Assembly (NCBI RefSeq): GCF_000153465.1
Contig: NZ_CH672387.1
Span: 1,677,546 to 1,741,545 of the forward strand
Direction of reading: 5' to 3'
Length of the DNA: 64,000 nucleotides
Source: Aurantimonas manganoxydans SI85-9A1
Lineage (GTDB): Bacteria; Pseudomonadota; Alphaproteobacteria; Rhizobiales; Rhizobiaceae
Under the pieces are notes generated by a model. It was given only the letters and a program-made list of their open reading frames with translations. It was not told the origin of the DNA and searched no databases. Made by a program: the position numbers and the translations under genes. Shown in pieces: positions 19,737-29,172 of the stretch (positions within the stretch are counted from its first letter, which is position 1; every line of letters starts with the position of its first letter).

Positions 19737-20719
19737 CGATGTCCATCCGATCCGTGATCCGCGGCACGGGCTCCGTTCTGCCCGCACGCACGATGCGCAA
19801 CCAGGACTTCGCCGGCATCGTCGAGACCTCCGACGAGTGGATCCGCCAGCGCACCGGCATCGAGGCGCGTCATATTGCCGGCGAGGGGGAGACGACGGTG
19901 TCGCTCGCCGAGGGCGCGGCCCGCAAGGCGCTGGACGCGGCCGGCCTGACGCCCGCCGATATCGACGTGATCATCCTGGCGACCGCCACGCCGAACAACA
20001 CCTTTCCCGCCTCCGCCGTGCAGGTGCAGCACAAGCTGGGCATCACCCATGGCTTTGCCTTCGACGTCCACGCCGTGTGCAGCGGCTTCGTCTATGCGCT
20101 GACCACCGCCGATCTCTATCTGAAGGGCGGCGCCGCCAAGCGGGCGCTGGTCATCGGCGCGGAAACCTTTTCGCGCATCCTCGACTGGGAAGACCGCTCG
20201 ACCTGCGTCCTGTTCGGCGACGGCGCCGGCGCGGTGGTGCTGGAAGCGGTGCCGGCGGACGAGGCCGATGCCGGTGCGGCCCAGGGCATCATCACCAGCA
20301 AGCTGCGCTCGGACGGCTCCCACCAGGGCAAGCTCTATGTCGACGGCGGCCCGTCCACGACCGGCACCGTCGGCAAGCTGCGCATGGAGGGTCGCGAGGT
20401 CTTCAAGCATGCGGTCGGCATGATCACCGACGTCATCGAGGATTCCTTCGCGGCGGCCGGCATCGGTCCGGACGACGTCGACTGGTTCGTGCCGCACCAG
20501 GCCAATCGCCGGATCATCGACGCCTCGGCGCGCAAGCTCGGAATCGCGCCGGAAAAGGTGGTGATCACCGTCAATCAGCACGGCAACACCTCCGCCGCCT
20601 CGATTCCGCTGGCGCTCGACGCGGCCGTCCGGGACGGCCGGATCAAGCGCGGCGACCTCGTCCTTCTGGAGGCGATGGGCGGCGGGTTTACGTGGGGGGC
20701 AGTTCTGATCCGCTGGTAG
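19733..20719 (+). CDS. fabH: Beta-ketoacyl-ACP synthase III
   Basis: The 328-residue enzyme starts fatty acid synthesis by condensing an acyl-CoA with malonyl-ACP. The Cys-His-Asn triad is complete: Cys116 in [13 protein letters not shown], His in [15 protein letters not shown], and Asn in [14 protein letters not shown]. The C-terminal [13 protein letters not shown] is typical. ATG 19733 overlaps the plsX stop; a second in-frame ATG at 19739 is an alternative. The plsX-fabH-ihfA order is standard for Alphaproteobacteria. Confidence 0.97.
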   Translation: MTMSIRSVIRGTGSVLPARTMRNQDFAGIVETSDEWIRQRTGIEARHIAGEGETTVSLAEGAARKALDAAGLTPADIDVIILATATPNNTFPASAVQVQHKLGITHGFAFDVHAVCSGFVYALTTADLYLKGGAAKRALVIGAETFSRILDWEDRSTCVLFGDGAGAVVLEAVPADEADAGAAQGIITSKLRSDGSHQGKLYVDGGPSTTGTVGKLRMEGREVFKHAVGMITDVIEDSFAAAGIGPDDVDWFVPHQANRRIIDASARKLGIAPEKVVITVNQHGNTSAASIPLALDAAVRDGRIKRGDLVLLEAMGGGFTWGAVLIRW

Positions 20720-20754
20720 ACATCGATCCTTGATTCACATGCTGTTTTCGTTAA

Positions 20755-20769
20755 TGTTCGCAACGAACA
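20755..20769. promoter_or_regulatory. Palindrome in the ihfA promoter region
   Basis: TGTTCGcaaCGAACA is a perfect 6-bp-arm dyad 55 bp upstream of ihfA. A TTGATT-N17-AATGTT promoter-like pair (20730-20758) overlaps its left arm, so a bound protein could block transcription. Confidence 0.4.
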
Positions 20770-20824
20770 AGGCGCTGCCCGCATGTTTCGCCCTGCGGTC
20801 TTCCGGCAAAGTTAGGGGACATTG

Positions 20825-21193
20825 ATGGGAGAGAGAACTCTCACCAGAGCGGATCTTTCGGAGGCCGTCTTTCGCAAGATCGGGCTGTCGCGAACCGAGT
20901 CGGCGCAGCTGGTGGAAATGGTCCTCGACGAGATGTGCTCGACGATCGCCAGCGGAGAATCGGTGAAGATCTCGTCCTTCGGGTCGTTCCTGGTGCGCGA
21001 GAAGAACGAGCGGATCGGCCGCAATCCGAAGACCGGCGAAGAAGTGCCGATCCTTCCGCGCCGCGTTGCCGTGTTCAAGCCGTCCAACGTCCTCAAGGAC
21101 CGGATCGTCGAGGCGCATGTGCAGCGGGCGGACGGCGGCAGCGCCGACAAAGAGACCGAATCCATGGCCATGCTGAACGCGGCGGCCGAATAG
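20825..21193 (+). CDS. ihfA: Integration host factor alpha subunit
   Basis: The 122-residue DNA-bending protein belongs to the HU/IHF family and forms a heterodimer with IhfB. Typical segments are [35 protein letters not shown] and the DNA-contacting arm [19 protein letters not shown], ending [12 protein letters not shown] 25-residue tail beyond the core is common in Rhizobiales forms. ATG 20825 is preferred; an in-frame TTG lies directly before it. A MerR-type regulator follows 25 bases later, the usual alphaproteobacterial neighbour. Confidence 0.96.
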   Translation: MGERTLTRADLSEAVFRKIGLSRTESAQLVEMVLDEMCSTIASGESVKISSFGSFLVREKNERIGRNPKTGEEVPILPRRVAVFKPSNVLKDRIVEAHVQRADGGSADKETESMAMLNAAAE

Positions 21194-21218
21194 CCGAAAC
21201 GGCTCGACGATTGCGACC

Positions 21219-21839
21219 ATGACCGACAAGAGCGCCGACGCCTTCCGGACCATCAGCGAGGTCGCCGACGAACTCGACCTGCCGCAGCATGTGCTGCGGT
21301 TCTGGGAAACCCGCTTCCAGCAGATCAAGCCGATGAAGCGTGGCGGGGGGCGGCGCTATTATCGGCCCGACGATGTCGAGCTGCTGCGCGGCATCCGCTA
21401 CCTGCTTTACGTTAAGGGCTTCACCATCAAAGGCGTGCAGCGGATCCTCAGGGAGAACGGTCCGCGCTTCGTCGTTGCCATCGGGACCGGCGACATGGCC
21501 GCGTTGGCCCAGATCCAGGCGGGCCGGACCGGTCTGCCCGCTGCCGCCGCGCCCGCGGCCGAGGCGCCCCAGCCGCCGCTGCACGATCTCGATCTGATCG
21601 CCACCGAACCGCTGCCCGAGCCGCCGGCGGCCGAAGCCGCGCCGGCGCCCATGGCTGCGCCCGAACCGGAGATGCGGGAACCGGACGAGCCGGCCAGGCC
21701 GCGCGGCGGGTTCCTGAAGCGTTATCGCGAGCCAGCCGTAGAGGCCGGCGCCGGGCTTCCGGCCGAAAGCATCGCCGCCCTCGACGACGTGATTCTCGAA
21801 CTTCTCGAGTGCAAGCGCCTGCTCGATCAGGTCCGCTGA
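21219..21839 (+). CDS. MerR-family transcriptional regulator
   Basis: The 206-residue protein has an N-terminal MerR-type winged-helix domain (about residues 8-80). It reads [33 protein letters not shown], and [17 protein letters not shown]. The rest is a Pro/Ala-rich linker (about 100-165) and a short helical end, with no cysteine set for metal sensing. It is the regulator conserved next to ihfA in Alphaproteobacteria, with unknown targets. It shares an operon with ihfA, and tRNA-Pro follows. Confidence 0.92.
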   Translation: MTDKSADAFRTISEVADELDLPQHVLRFWETRFQQIKPMKRGGGRRYYRPDDVELLRGIRYLLYVKGFTIKGVQRILRENGPRFVVAIGTGDMAALAQIQAGRTGLPAAAAPAAEAPQPPLHDLDLIATEPLPEPPAAEAAPAPMAAPEPEMREPDEPARPRGGFLKRYREPAVEAGAGLPAESIAALDDVILELLECKRLLDQVR

Positions 21840-21997
21840 CCGGCCGGTACGGGCCGCCCCTTCCATAACCACCACCGCGTTGCCGCCGCTGCGTTCCGGG
21901 CCGCTCGCATGCGCAGCCGATCGACGTCAGACGATGGCGCTTTGGCGCCGATTTTCCTGTTGCACCGAAAGCGTCCGGCCTCTAGGAGTGACGCAGT

Positions 21998-22074
21998 CGG
22001 AGCGTAGCGCAGCCTGGTAGCGCACCTGAATGGGGTTCAGGGGGTCGGAGGTTCGAATCCTCTCGCTCCGACCA
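21998..22074 (+). tRNA. tRNA-Pro (anticodon GGG)
   Basis: A 77-base cloverleaf can be folded by eye: acceptor CGGAGCG/CGCTCCG, a 4-bp D stem GCGC/GCGC, anticodon stem CCTGA/TCAGG with loop ATGGGGT (anticodon GGG), T stem GGAGG/CCTCT with TTCGAAT loop, and an encoded CCA end. A TTTTT run lies three bases after the tRNA end. Confidence 0.96.
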
Positions 22075-22112
22075 GCTTTTTCCCACCTGACATCGCAGCA
22101 TGATTTCCGAGA

Positions 22113-22129
22113 CGGACAGGGCCTGTCCG
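22113..22129. repeat. Perfect palindrome downstream of tRNA-Pro
   Basis: CGGACAGGgCCTGTCCG has two 8-bp arms around one base, 38 bases after the tRNA end. The rest of the 270-bp gap up to the next gene shows no credible coding sequence. It could be an operator or a processing/terminator signal. Confidence 0.4.
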
Positions 22130-22344
22130 CTGCCGTATGCGGCGCGGCGCCCGAGCTTGTCCCGTTGCGCGTGGTCGTCGCCTGCACAGTCGCGCGTGCA
22201 GCCAACCCGTCCGTCATGGCCGGGCGTCGAGGCGTGGCCGGTCCGTCTGCGACGGCATGCGGCAATCTGCTCGCCGGTCGATCCGCAACCTATCGCGCCA
22301 CGCACTGTTTCATCCCTTGAGTGGGAACACGAAGCGGAGCACGC

Positions 22345-22578
22345 ATGGTCAAGAAAGTCAGTTCGACCGAGGCCCGGCAGGGAAGCAGGGGGCGTCCCGT
22401 CCTCCTGATCCTGGTTGCCGGTCTCTTCCTCATCGTGGTCGGTTATTTTATCGTCGGAGCGATCGGTTATTCGACGCAGCCCGATGGCGATACGCTGGAA
22501 CCGGATTCCACCCGGACCACGTCCGAACAGACCGACAGCGTGGTGGTGTCACCGCAGGGTTCGCAGACCGCCGATTGA
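22345..22578 (+). CDS. Small single-pass membrane protein, unknown function
   Basis: A 77-residue product with a basic N-terminus ([18 protein letters not shown]), one strong transmembrane helix at about residues 20-42 ([20 protein letters not shown]), and a short acidic Thr/Ser-rich tail. A GGAG lies seven bases upstream of ATG 22345. A GTG at 22321 could add eight residues. The topology is probably tail-out. I do not recognise a family. Confidence 0.6.
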   Translation: MVKKVSSTEARQGSRGRPVLLILVAGLFLIVVGYFIVGAIGYSTQPDGDTLEPDSTRTTSEQTDSVVVSPQGSQTAD

Positions 22579-22768
22579 CCGTTGCGGTCTGACGAACGCG
22601 GGAGCACCGTTCGCCGACCCCTCGGCTCAATCAGATCGTGAAGGGCTCAAACGTCCCGATATCTCTTTTCGAGGGCGCACCGCGTGGGCTTATCTGCCAG
22701 TCCCGCTCGTATCGTCGTTGCAGGCCGTGCCAAGCGAAGGCCGCAGGTCCGCCTCCCGATGGCGATCA

Positions 22769-24199
22769 TCAGCCGAGCAGCTTGCGGAAGGTCCGTTTGA
22801 GCCGGCCGGGGCGCAGCGGGTCGGCGAGGTTGGATTCGGCCAGCATTTCCTCGTCCGGGCTCAGTTCGCGCATCGGCAACGGCACCAGGCGGCGACCGTT
22901 CGTGGCGCTGACCCTGTCGACGAGGGCGATCATCGATCCGCCGTCGGCAAGCGCGTCGCGCACCGCGTTCTCGGAGAGGTCGAGATGCTCGGCCAGAAGA
23001 TCGTCCCGGATGTGGGCGATCCGTTTCGCGACCGCGGGATCGTCCTCGGATTCGATGACGAGATCGCACTCACTGTCATAGCCCATGGACCGGTTGTTGA
23101 GGTTGGCCGAGCCGATCTTCAACAGGCGGTCGTCGGCGATCATGATCTTGGCGTGGACGTAGATCGGCGTGCCGGCGGCGTTCACCGGATAGACCAGCCT
23201 GAAGCGGTCGTTGTGGTCGGCCTGGCGCACGATCTGCATCATGCGGATGCGCGAGGAATCCATGAACTCGGCTTCCAGCCAGCCATCGGCGGTGTCGGGA
23301 TTGACCACGAGGATTTCCGGCCCGTCCGGTTCGGCCAGCCGTTCGGCGATCGCTTCCGCAATCCGGCGGGAGGCAAAATACTGGCTTTCGATATAGAGGC
23401 GCTGCCTGGCCGTCGCGATGGTCGCCAAGGTCGCGCGTTCGATCTCGGTCACCTGCGGACGTTCGAGATGCTCGGGCACCGTACGGCAGATCGAGACGTC
23501 GATATTCTCGAAATCCACCGTTACGTCGCTGGGCCAGATATCGAAGTCGCCGGCGAAGGGGCCGAGCATCTTGCCGGTCGCATGGGCCCAGCGGCTGCGG
23601 GCGAGATCCGAGAGCGCCTTGGCCGCCGGGCCCGTGACGCAGGTCGTCGCGTCGTGCCAGGGGCCGAGCGGCGCCTTGCGGGGCGACAGCCGGCCCGGGC
23701 TCGCCTCGGCGTGGTCGCGGGTGTCCCAGCGCCCGGTGGTCATGTCGATGCCGCCGCAGAAGGCCAGTGCCTCGTCGATGACGAGCAGTTTCATGTGATG
23801 CGTCGAGAGCGGCGGATGCACGCCGTCGAGCCGCATCTGCACCGGGCCCGACAGTTTCCAGCGCAGCAGGGTGAGGGGCGTCTCGCCGCGGCCGATCGAG
23901 TACATCATGCCGGTATCCCATTTGAGGATCCGGATATCGAGCTCGGGCCGGCGCTTGCCGAGCCATGTGAGGAAGGGGCCGACAGGGTTGGGACCGTCCA
24001 GCGTCTTGCCTTCCGGTTCCAGGTCGATACGCGCGTCGAAATCCCAGCCGATCAGGAGGATCGAATGCCGGGCCTGCAGCATGGCATCCTTGGCCGCCTT
24101 GAAGAAGTCGGCGGCGTCGATGATGACCGACAGTCTGTCGGCCCGTTCCCGGCGCCAGAACCAGTCGTCCGTCTGCTCGTCGAGCGCATGCGCGTTCAT
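22769..24199 (-). CDS. Phospholipase D-like protein with two HKD motifs
   Basis: The 476-residue protein belongs to the phospholipase D/cardiolipin synthase superfamily. Motif 1 is HHMKLLVIDEALAFCGGID (about residues 165-185), and motif 2 is YVHAKIMIADDRLLKIGSAN with LNNRSMG (about 375-400). No N-terminal membrane helices are visible, which separates it from classical cardiolipin synthase ClsA. It is closer to the soluble PLD-like group that acts on phosphatidyl groups or transfers them. The start ATG 24199 has GGAAG upstream; the frame is open to 24361 but overlaps nothing sensible. The gene is alone. Confidence 0.9.
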   Translation of the reverse strand: MNAHALDEQTDDWFWRRERADRLSVIIDAADFFKAAKDAMLQARHSILLIGWDFDARIDLEPEGKTLDGPNPVGPFLTWLGKRRPELDIRILKWDTGMMYSIGRGETPLTLLRWKLSGPVQMRLDGVHPPLSTHHMKLLVIDEALAFCGGIDMTTGRWDTRDHAEASPGRLSPRKAPLGPWHDATTCVTGPAAKALSDLARSRWAHATGKMLGPFAGDFDIWPSDVTVDFENIDVSICRTVPEHLERPQVTEIERATLATIATARQRLYIESQYFASRRIAEAIAERLAEPDGPEILVVNPDTADGWLEAEFMDSSRIRMMQIVRQADHNDRFRLVYPVNAAGTPIYVHAKIMIADDRLLKIGSANLNNRSMGYDSECDLVIESEDDPAVAKRIAHIRDDLLAEHLDLSENAVRDALADGGSMIALVDRVSATNGRRLVPLPMRELSPDEEMLAESNLADPLRPGRLKRTFRKLLG

Positions 24200-24320
24200 A
24201 CAGTCTTCCAGTGGCGTTTCGTTGACGGGAACGAAGCTAGCAGCAGACCCGCGCACGGAAAGCCCGTCGCGCAACGATCTTGTCGCCGATCCTCCGAAAC
24301 CTTCGGAAACGACGTGGCGG

Positions 24321-25244
24321 TCACGCGGTCGCGCCGGCCCGTTCGAGGTCCTCTTTCGCAACCCGGCAAGCGACGGAATAGGCCGGGTTGAAGACGTTGG
24401 CGACGTCGTAGCGGACCGTCTGGCCGAGGAAGTGGCTCGCCGTCACCGCGTCCATTGCGTAGTCGCGGGACAGCCAGTCCAGCATCTCCGTGGTGGCGTG
24501 CTGCAGCGCCTGGTCGAGGGGGCGGGCATTGCCGAGGGTGAAGATGCTCTCTGCATTCTCGCCACGTGGCCAGCCGATGGTGCGGCCCTTGTCGATCTCC
24601 ACCGTAAAGGCGACCTCGAAGGAGGTCTCGATGCCGGTGCCGACGATCTCGCCGTCACCCTGGCAGGCATGACAATCGCCGAGAAAGAACAGGGCACCGG
24701 GCCTGAAGACCGGGAAGGACAGGGTCACGCCGGCCGTGATGCCGCGATAGTCCATGTTCCCGCCATGAGGACCGCTGGTGGCGGTGGAGATGGCCTGGCC
24801 GAGCGCCGGCGCGACGCCGCAGCAGCCGATCATCGGCGCCAGCGGCAACACCCAGTCGCGTAGCCGCGTCGGCGGATTCTCCAGCCGCACGGTGCCGGCA
24901 TCCCTGTCGATGATCCATTCCACCCGCTCGCGCTCCGGCATTTGCGCGGCGCGTTGCGGATCGACGACGTTCGGCGCCAGGACGGAGAAGGTCCAGCCGC
25001 GGTCGCGGTTCGGCGCCATGCGCTCGATGGTGACGCGCAGCGTATCGCCCGGCTCGGCGCCTTCGACCAGAAAGGGACCGGTCATCGGGTTCGGCCGCGT
25101 GCCGACGATGGCGCCGGTGGCGTCGGCGCCCCAGGCGTCGAGCGTGTCGGTGACCACGGTGTCGCCCGGCGCGATGCTCAGCGCCGGCTCGTGCGGGCCC
25201 AGCGTGTTGTGGAAGCGTGTCGGCTGGAAACGGTGTTCGGCCAC
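24321..25244 (-). CDS. Acetamidase/formamidase family protein
   Basis: The 307-residue protein matches the FmdA/AmdA family, metal-dependent amidases that hydrolyse formamide or acetamide to ammonia and the acid. Visible marks are GPHEPALSIAPGDTVVTDT, NPMTGPFLVEGAEPGDTL, PHGGNMDYRGITAGVTL and FFLGDCHACQGDGEIVG, the last holding likely metal ligands (Asp, His). The start is GTG 25244, with GGAG eight bases upstream. It is divergent from the stress-protein gene. The substrate (formamide, acetamide or another small amide) is not determinable here. Confidence 0.93.
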   Translation of the reverse strand: MAEHRFQPTRFHNTLGPHEPALSIAPGDTVVTDTLDAWGADATGAIVGTRPNPMTGPFLVEGAEPGDTLRVTIERMAPNRDRGWTFSVLAPNVVDPQRAAQMPERERVEWIIDRDAGTVRLENPPTRLRDWVLPLAPMIGCCGVAPALGQAISTATSGPHGGNMDYRGITAGVTLSFPVFRPGALFFLGDCHACQGDGEIVGTGIETSFEVAFTVEIDKGRTIGWPRGENAESIFTLGNARPLDQALQHATTEMLDWLSRDYAMDAVTASHFLGQTVRYDVANVFNPAYSVACRVAKEDLERAGATA

Positions 25245-25471
25245 GGGACAACTCCGGTCATTCGCGTTCCCTCTGCCTATAGCCGCGGGGACGGGGGCCG
25301 GCCAATGCCGCCGGACGACAAAACGCCGGCGGGCCGCGGAATCTCGTCCGGACTCCGCGATCTGCCGACCCGGCCTTTGCCGATTTGCGCGAGGTCAAGG
25401 GTGCTCGTGCGGGGCCAAGCTACGGTCGGGCGAATGACGGCCCCGTCGCGGCCCAGCCAAGGGAGATTTCC

Positions 25472-26290
25472 ATGTACCGGACGATACTGGTCTGCCTCGA
25501 CAACAGCGAGCGCGCCGGCGCGATCCTGCGGACGGCGCTGACGATCGCCGAGCGGCAGGGCGCGCATCTGGTCGGCCTGCATGTCGTCCAGGACGTGGTG
25601 GTCAGCATCCCGACCGAGGTGTCGCTGGAATACATCGACCAGGCCCGGCAGGCCGCGCAGAGCGAGGCCGACGCCATTGCCGAGGTCTTCAAGACGGCGA
25701 CCGCGGGCGCCGGCGTCTCGACCGAATGGCGTCGCGAGGAGCCCATGGCGGGCGATGCGGACACGGTCTGGACCCGGAATGCGCTCGTCGCCGATCTCGT
25801 CGTGGTGGGTCAGGCGGCCGGGGCGGCCGACGTGCCGCTGACCGATCTCCTGATCGAAACCGGGCGGCCGGTGCTGTTCGTGCCCTATGCCGGTGAATAT
25901 GCGCAGGTGGGCAAGCAGCCGCTCGTCGCCTGGAACGGCAGCCGCGAATCGGCGGGCGCCGTGTTCGACGCGCTGCCGCTTCTGAAGGACGCGTCGCTGG
26001 TGCGGGTGCTCTGCATCGACCCCGACAAGGCGGGCGCCAGGGCCGGCCTGGCCCCGGCCGACGACATGGCGCTGGCGCTGGCACGGCACGACATCAGGGC
26101 CGAGGCGGCCCGTTCGCACAGCGGCGAGATTTCCGTCGGCGACGAGGTCCTGGCGCAACTCGTCGATCACGGCCACGATCTTCTGGTGATGGGCTGCTAC
26201 GGCCATTCGCGGCTGCGCGAGATGCTGTTCGGCGGCGTCACCCGGCATATCCTGCAGCACATGACCGTGCCGGTTCTGATGTCGCGATAG
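25472..26290 (+). CDS. Tandem universal stress protein (two Usp domains)
   Basis: The 272-residue protein has two UspA folds. The first starts YRTILVCLDNSERAGAILRTAL; the second (about residues 155-272) starts PLVAWNGSRESAGAV. The second ends with the nucleotide-binding pattern GCYGHSRLREMLFGG followed by TRHILQHMTVPVLM, which fits GX2GHX9GX(S/T). Domain 1 lacks that pattern, so only the second likely binds ATP. ATG 25472 follows AAGGGAGA. A P-type ATPase lies 108 bp downstream, after two hairpins. Confidence 0.94.
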   Translation: MYRTILVCLDNSERAGAILRTALTIAERQGAHLVGLHVVQDVVVSIPTEVSLEYIDQARQAAQSEADAIAEVFKTATAGAGVSTEWRREEPMAGDADTVWTRNALVADLVVVGQAAGAADVPLTDLLIETGRPVLFVPYAGEYAQVGKQPLVAWNGSRESAGAVFDALPLLKDASLVRVLCIDPDKAGARAGLAPADDMALALARHDIRAEAARSHSGEISVGDEVLAQLVDHGHDLLVMGCYGHSRLREMLFGGVTRHILQHMTVPVLMSR

Positions 26291-26342
26291 GCCGATGACG
26301 CGCAAGGCGGTTTCGCCCGCCCGGGCGAACGGTGCGCCCGTG

Positions 26343-26369
26343 GTGCGGCAGGACATATCCTGCCGGCAC
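26343..26369 (+). terminator. Hairpin between the stress protein and the ATPase gene
   Basis: GTGCGGCAGGA pairs with TCCTGCCGGCAC (one bulge) around CATA. A second stem, TTCGCCCG/CGGGCGAA, lies just upstream at 26311-26328. Neither has a T run, so partial termination or mRNA processing is more likely than a full stop. Confidence 0.4.
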
Positions 26370-26398
26370 GACCATCCCTCGCGCCTCCGGGCCGCGCA

Positions 26399-29146
26399 AT
26401 GACTGCGAGCGATCCGATGAGCCCCATGAGCGCAGACCCGGAGCCGGGTCCGCTGCCGGCGGATGGATGGCACGCGCTCGACGCGGCCGCGACCTTCGGC
26501 AGGCTCGCCACGACCGCCGCCGGGCTTGGCGATGGCGAGGCGGCACGGCGACTGGCCCAGTACGGTCCGAACGCGCTGCCGGAGCCGCCGTCGCGCTCGC
26601 TGGCGCTGATCGTCCTCGGTCAGCTCAAGAGCCCGCTGATCTATCTGCTGCTCGCCGCCGCTTCCGTATCGCTTGTCCTTGCGGAGATCGACCAGGCGGT
26701 CTTCATCTTCATCGTCCTGGCCATCAACACCGCCATCGGCGCGGCGCAGGAATCGCGCGCGGAAGCCAATACCGCCGCGCTGCGCACGGCGATCACGACC
26801 GTCTGCCGCGTCTGGCGGCAGCGGACGGTGCGTCTGACGGACAGCAAGGCGCTTGTCCCCGGCGACGTGGTGATCCTGGAGGCCGGTGACCGGGTCCCGG
26901 CCGATCTGCGCCTCCTGTCCGCATCCGAACTCCAGGCCGACGAATCCGCGCTTACCGGGGAATCGCTGCCGGTGGCGAAGGCCGCCGGCGTGGCGCTGGC
27001 ACCGGACACGCCCCTTGCCGAGCGGGCGACCATGCTGTTCGCCGGCTCGACGCTGCATCGCGGAGGCTGCCAGGCGGTGGTGATCGCCACCGGCACCCAT
27101 ACCGAGCTCGGACATATCGCAGGCTCGCTGCAGAACGCCTCGGCGCCGCCGCCGCTGACCGTCAAGCTCGATCGCTTCACCCGCATGCTCGGCCTCGTCG
27201 CGCTCGCCCTGGTGGCGGTCGTCGTGACCCAGCAGCTGAGTACGGGCGCATCGCTGCACGCGACCTTCTTCGTGGCGGTGGCGCTGGCTGTCTCGGTCAT
27301 TCCCGAGGGACTACCGGTGGCCGTTACGGTGGCTTTGTCTGTGGCGACGCGCCGGATGGCCCGGCGCAACGTCATCGTGCGGCATCTGCCCGCCGTCGAG
27401 GGCCTGGGCGCCTGTACGGTTGTGGCAACCGACAAGACCGGCACGCTGACCCGCAACCAGCTGACGGCCAAGCGGCTGTGGTTGCCCGGGCACGGGGCCG
27501 TCGCGATCGAGGGCGCCGGCTTCGATCTGGGTGGCCGGCTGCTGCAGGAAGGTGTGCCGCTCGCCCCGCCGGCGCAGGAGGCGGCCCGGGACCTCGCCGC
27601 CGCGGCCGCGCTCTGCAACGACGCGGCCTTCGATCCGGACGGCGGCGCGGCGGGGCGCAGCGGCGACACCGTCGATCTGGCGTTTCTCGTTCTGGCGATG
27701 AAGACCGGGCTCGACGTTGCGGAGCTGCGCCACACAGCACGGCGGACGGCGGAATTGCCATTCTCGGCGGAGCGTAAATATGCTGCGAGCCTCGATGAAC
27801 AGGACGGCGTCCTCCGCCTGCACGTCAAGGGAGCGGCGGAAGTGCTGGTGCCGCACTGCCTCGGCATCGATGTCGATGCGGTGCTGTCGCTCGCCGACGA
27901 GATGGCCGGGCAGGGCTATCGTGTCATGGCGGTTGCCGCCAGAACCCTCGGAGTGGACGAGGCCGCGGGTCGCCGGCCCAGAATGGACCGGGCACTGGAA
28001 GGGCTGACCCTTCTCGGTCTCGTCGGCTTCATCGACCCGTTGCGCACGGAAGCAAAGGCGGCCGTCGCCGATTGCCGTGGGGCCGGCGTCGCGGTGAAGA
28101 TGATCACCGGCGATCATGCGGCCACGGCGCTGTCGATCGCCCGCGACCTCGGCATCGCAGCCCGGGCCGAGGAGGTGATGACCGGCCGCCAGCTGGACGA
28201 TCCGGCGACGGGTACAGACGCGCGCATCGCGGCGACGTCCGTGTTCGCCCGCGTCGAGCCGAGCCACAAGGTGCGGATCGTCGAGGCCTTGCAACGCTGT
28301 GGCCATGTGGTGGCGATGACCGGCGACGGCGTCAACGACGCGCCGGCGCTGCACCGGGCCGATCTCGGCGTCGCGATGGGGCGCGACGGCACCGATGCGG
28401 CCCGCGACGCGGCCGATCTCGTTCTGACCGACGACAATTTCGCCTCGATCACCGCCGGCATCCAGGAGGGCCGCGCCGCCTACGCCAATATCCGCAAGGT
28501 GATCTATCTGGCGATCAGCACGGGCGCTGCCGAGGCGGTGTTCTTCCTGATGGCGCTGTTCACCGGCTTTCCGGTGCCGCTGACGGCGGTGCAACTGCTC
28601 TGGTTGAATCTCGTGACCAATGGCGGCCAGCATGTCGCCCTGGCGCTGGAGAAGCCGGAGCCGGGCCTCCTGTCGCGGCCGCCGCGGCGCACCGGCGAGG
28701 CGATCTTCGACGCCCTGATGATCCGCCAGACGGCCCTGTCGGGTGCGGTGATCGGGATCGTCGGCTATCTCGTCTTCGCCTGGGCGATCTCGGCAGGCTG
28801 GAGCGAGTTCGAGGCCCGCAACGTCCTTCTGTTCCTGATGGTCGCCTTCGAGAACGTGCATGTGATGAATTGCCGGTCGGAGACGATCTCGGCCTTCCGT
28901 GTGCCGTTGGCGAACAACTGGCCGCTGCTCGCCTCGATCGTCGCGGCGCAGGCGATCCACATCGGCGCTGCCTTCACGCCGGGCCTGCGCGACGTGCTCG
29001 ATCTTGCGCCGATCCCCTGGGAGCAATGGGCGCTGCTGGCGCCGATGGCACTGTCGGTGCTGGTCGTCATGGAGATCGACAAGGCGCTGCGCGCCCGGCG
29101 GCAGCGGCGTCGGCCGGCCGGGACGGAACCGTTGACCGCAGGGTGA
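26399..29146 (+). CDS. P2-type cation-transporting ATPase
   Basis: The 915-residue membrane pump belongs to the calcium/sodium-type (P2) ATPases. In order: an N-terminal cation-ATPase domain, LTGESLPVAK in the actuator domain, PEGLP in M4 at residue 302, and the phosphorylated Asp345 in DKTGTLTRNQLT. Next are KGAAEVL in the nucleotide domain, TGDGVNDAPAL in the hinge, and M6 with WLNLVTNGGQH. Compared with SERCA, the M6 Asp (D800 position) appears to be Asn, while the M4 Glu is kept; this is an eye alignment. Ion specificity is therefore open. ATG 26399 or the nearby 26417 could start it. It lies behind a universal stress protein gene. Confidence 0.92.
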   Translation: MTASDPMSPMSADPEPGPLPADGWHALDAAATFGRLATTAAGLGDGEAARRLAQYGPNALPEPPSRSLALIVLGQLKSPLIYLLLAAASVSLVLAEIDQAVFIFIVLAINTAIGAAQESRAEANTAALRTAITTVCRVWRQRTVRLTDSKALVPGDVVILEAGDRVPADLRLLSASELQADESALTGESLPVAKAAGVALAPDTPLAERATMLFAGSTLHRGGCQAVVIATGTHTELGHIAGSLQNASAPPPLTVKLDRFTRMLGLVALALVAVVVTQQLSTGASLHATFFVAVALAVSVIPEGLPVAVTVALSVATRRMARRNVIVRHLPAVEGLGACTVVATDKTGTLTRNQLTAKRLWLPGHGAVAIEGAGFDLGGRLLQEGVPLAPPAQEAARDLAAAAALCNDAAFDPDGGAAGRSGDTVDLAFLVLAMKTGLDVAELRHTARRTAELPFSAERKYAASLDEQDGVLRLHVKGAAEVLVPHCLGIDVDAVLSLADEMAGQGYRVMAVAARTLGVDEAAGRRPRMDRALEGLTLLGLVGFIDPLRTEAKAAVADCRGAGVAVKMITGDHAATALSIARDLGIAARAEEVMTGRQLDDPATGTDARIAATSVFARVEPSHKVRIVEALQRCGHVVAMTGDGVNDAPALHRADLGVAMGRDGTDAARDAADLVLTDDNFASITAGIQEGRAAYANIRKVIYLAISTGAAEAVFFLMALFTGFPVPLTAVQLLWLNLVTNGGQHVALALEKPEPGLLSRPPRRTGEAIFDALMIRQTALSGAVIGIVGYLVFAWAISAGWSEFEARNVLLFLMVAFENVHVMNCRSETISAFRVPLANNWPLLASIVAAQAIHIGAAFTPGLRDVLDLAPIPWEQWALLAPMALSVLVVMEIDKALRARRQRRRPAGTEPLTAG

Positions 29147-29172
29147 CACGGGGCCGCGTCAGGGATGGTGCG

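Noticed and set aside
22415..24391. A 658-codon plus-strand frame over the phospholipase D-like gene
   Set aside because: The opposite strand has two intact HKD motifs; this frame shows no recognisable family and runs through the small membrane protein gene.
27311..29149. A 612-codon frame opposite the P-type ATPase
   Set aside because: Shadow of a gene with all P-type ATPase motifs; no domains of its own.
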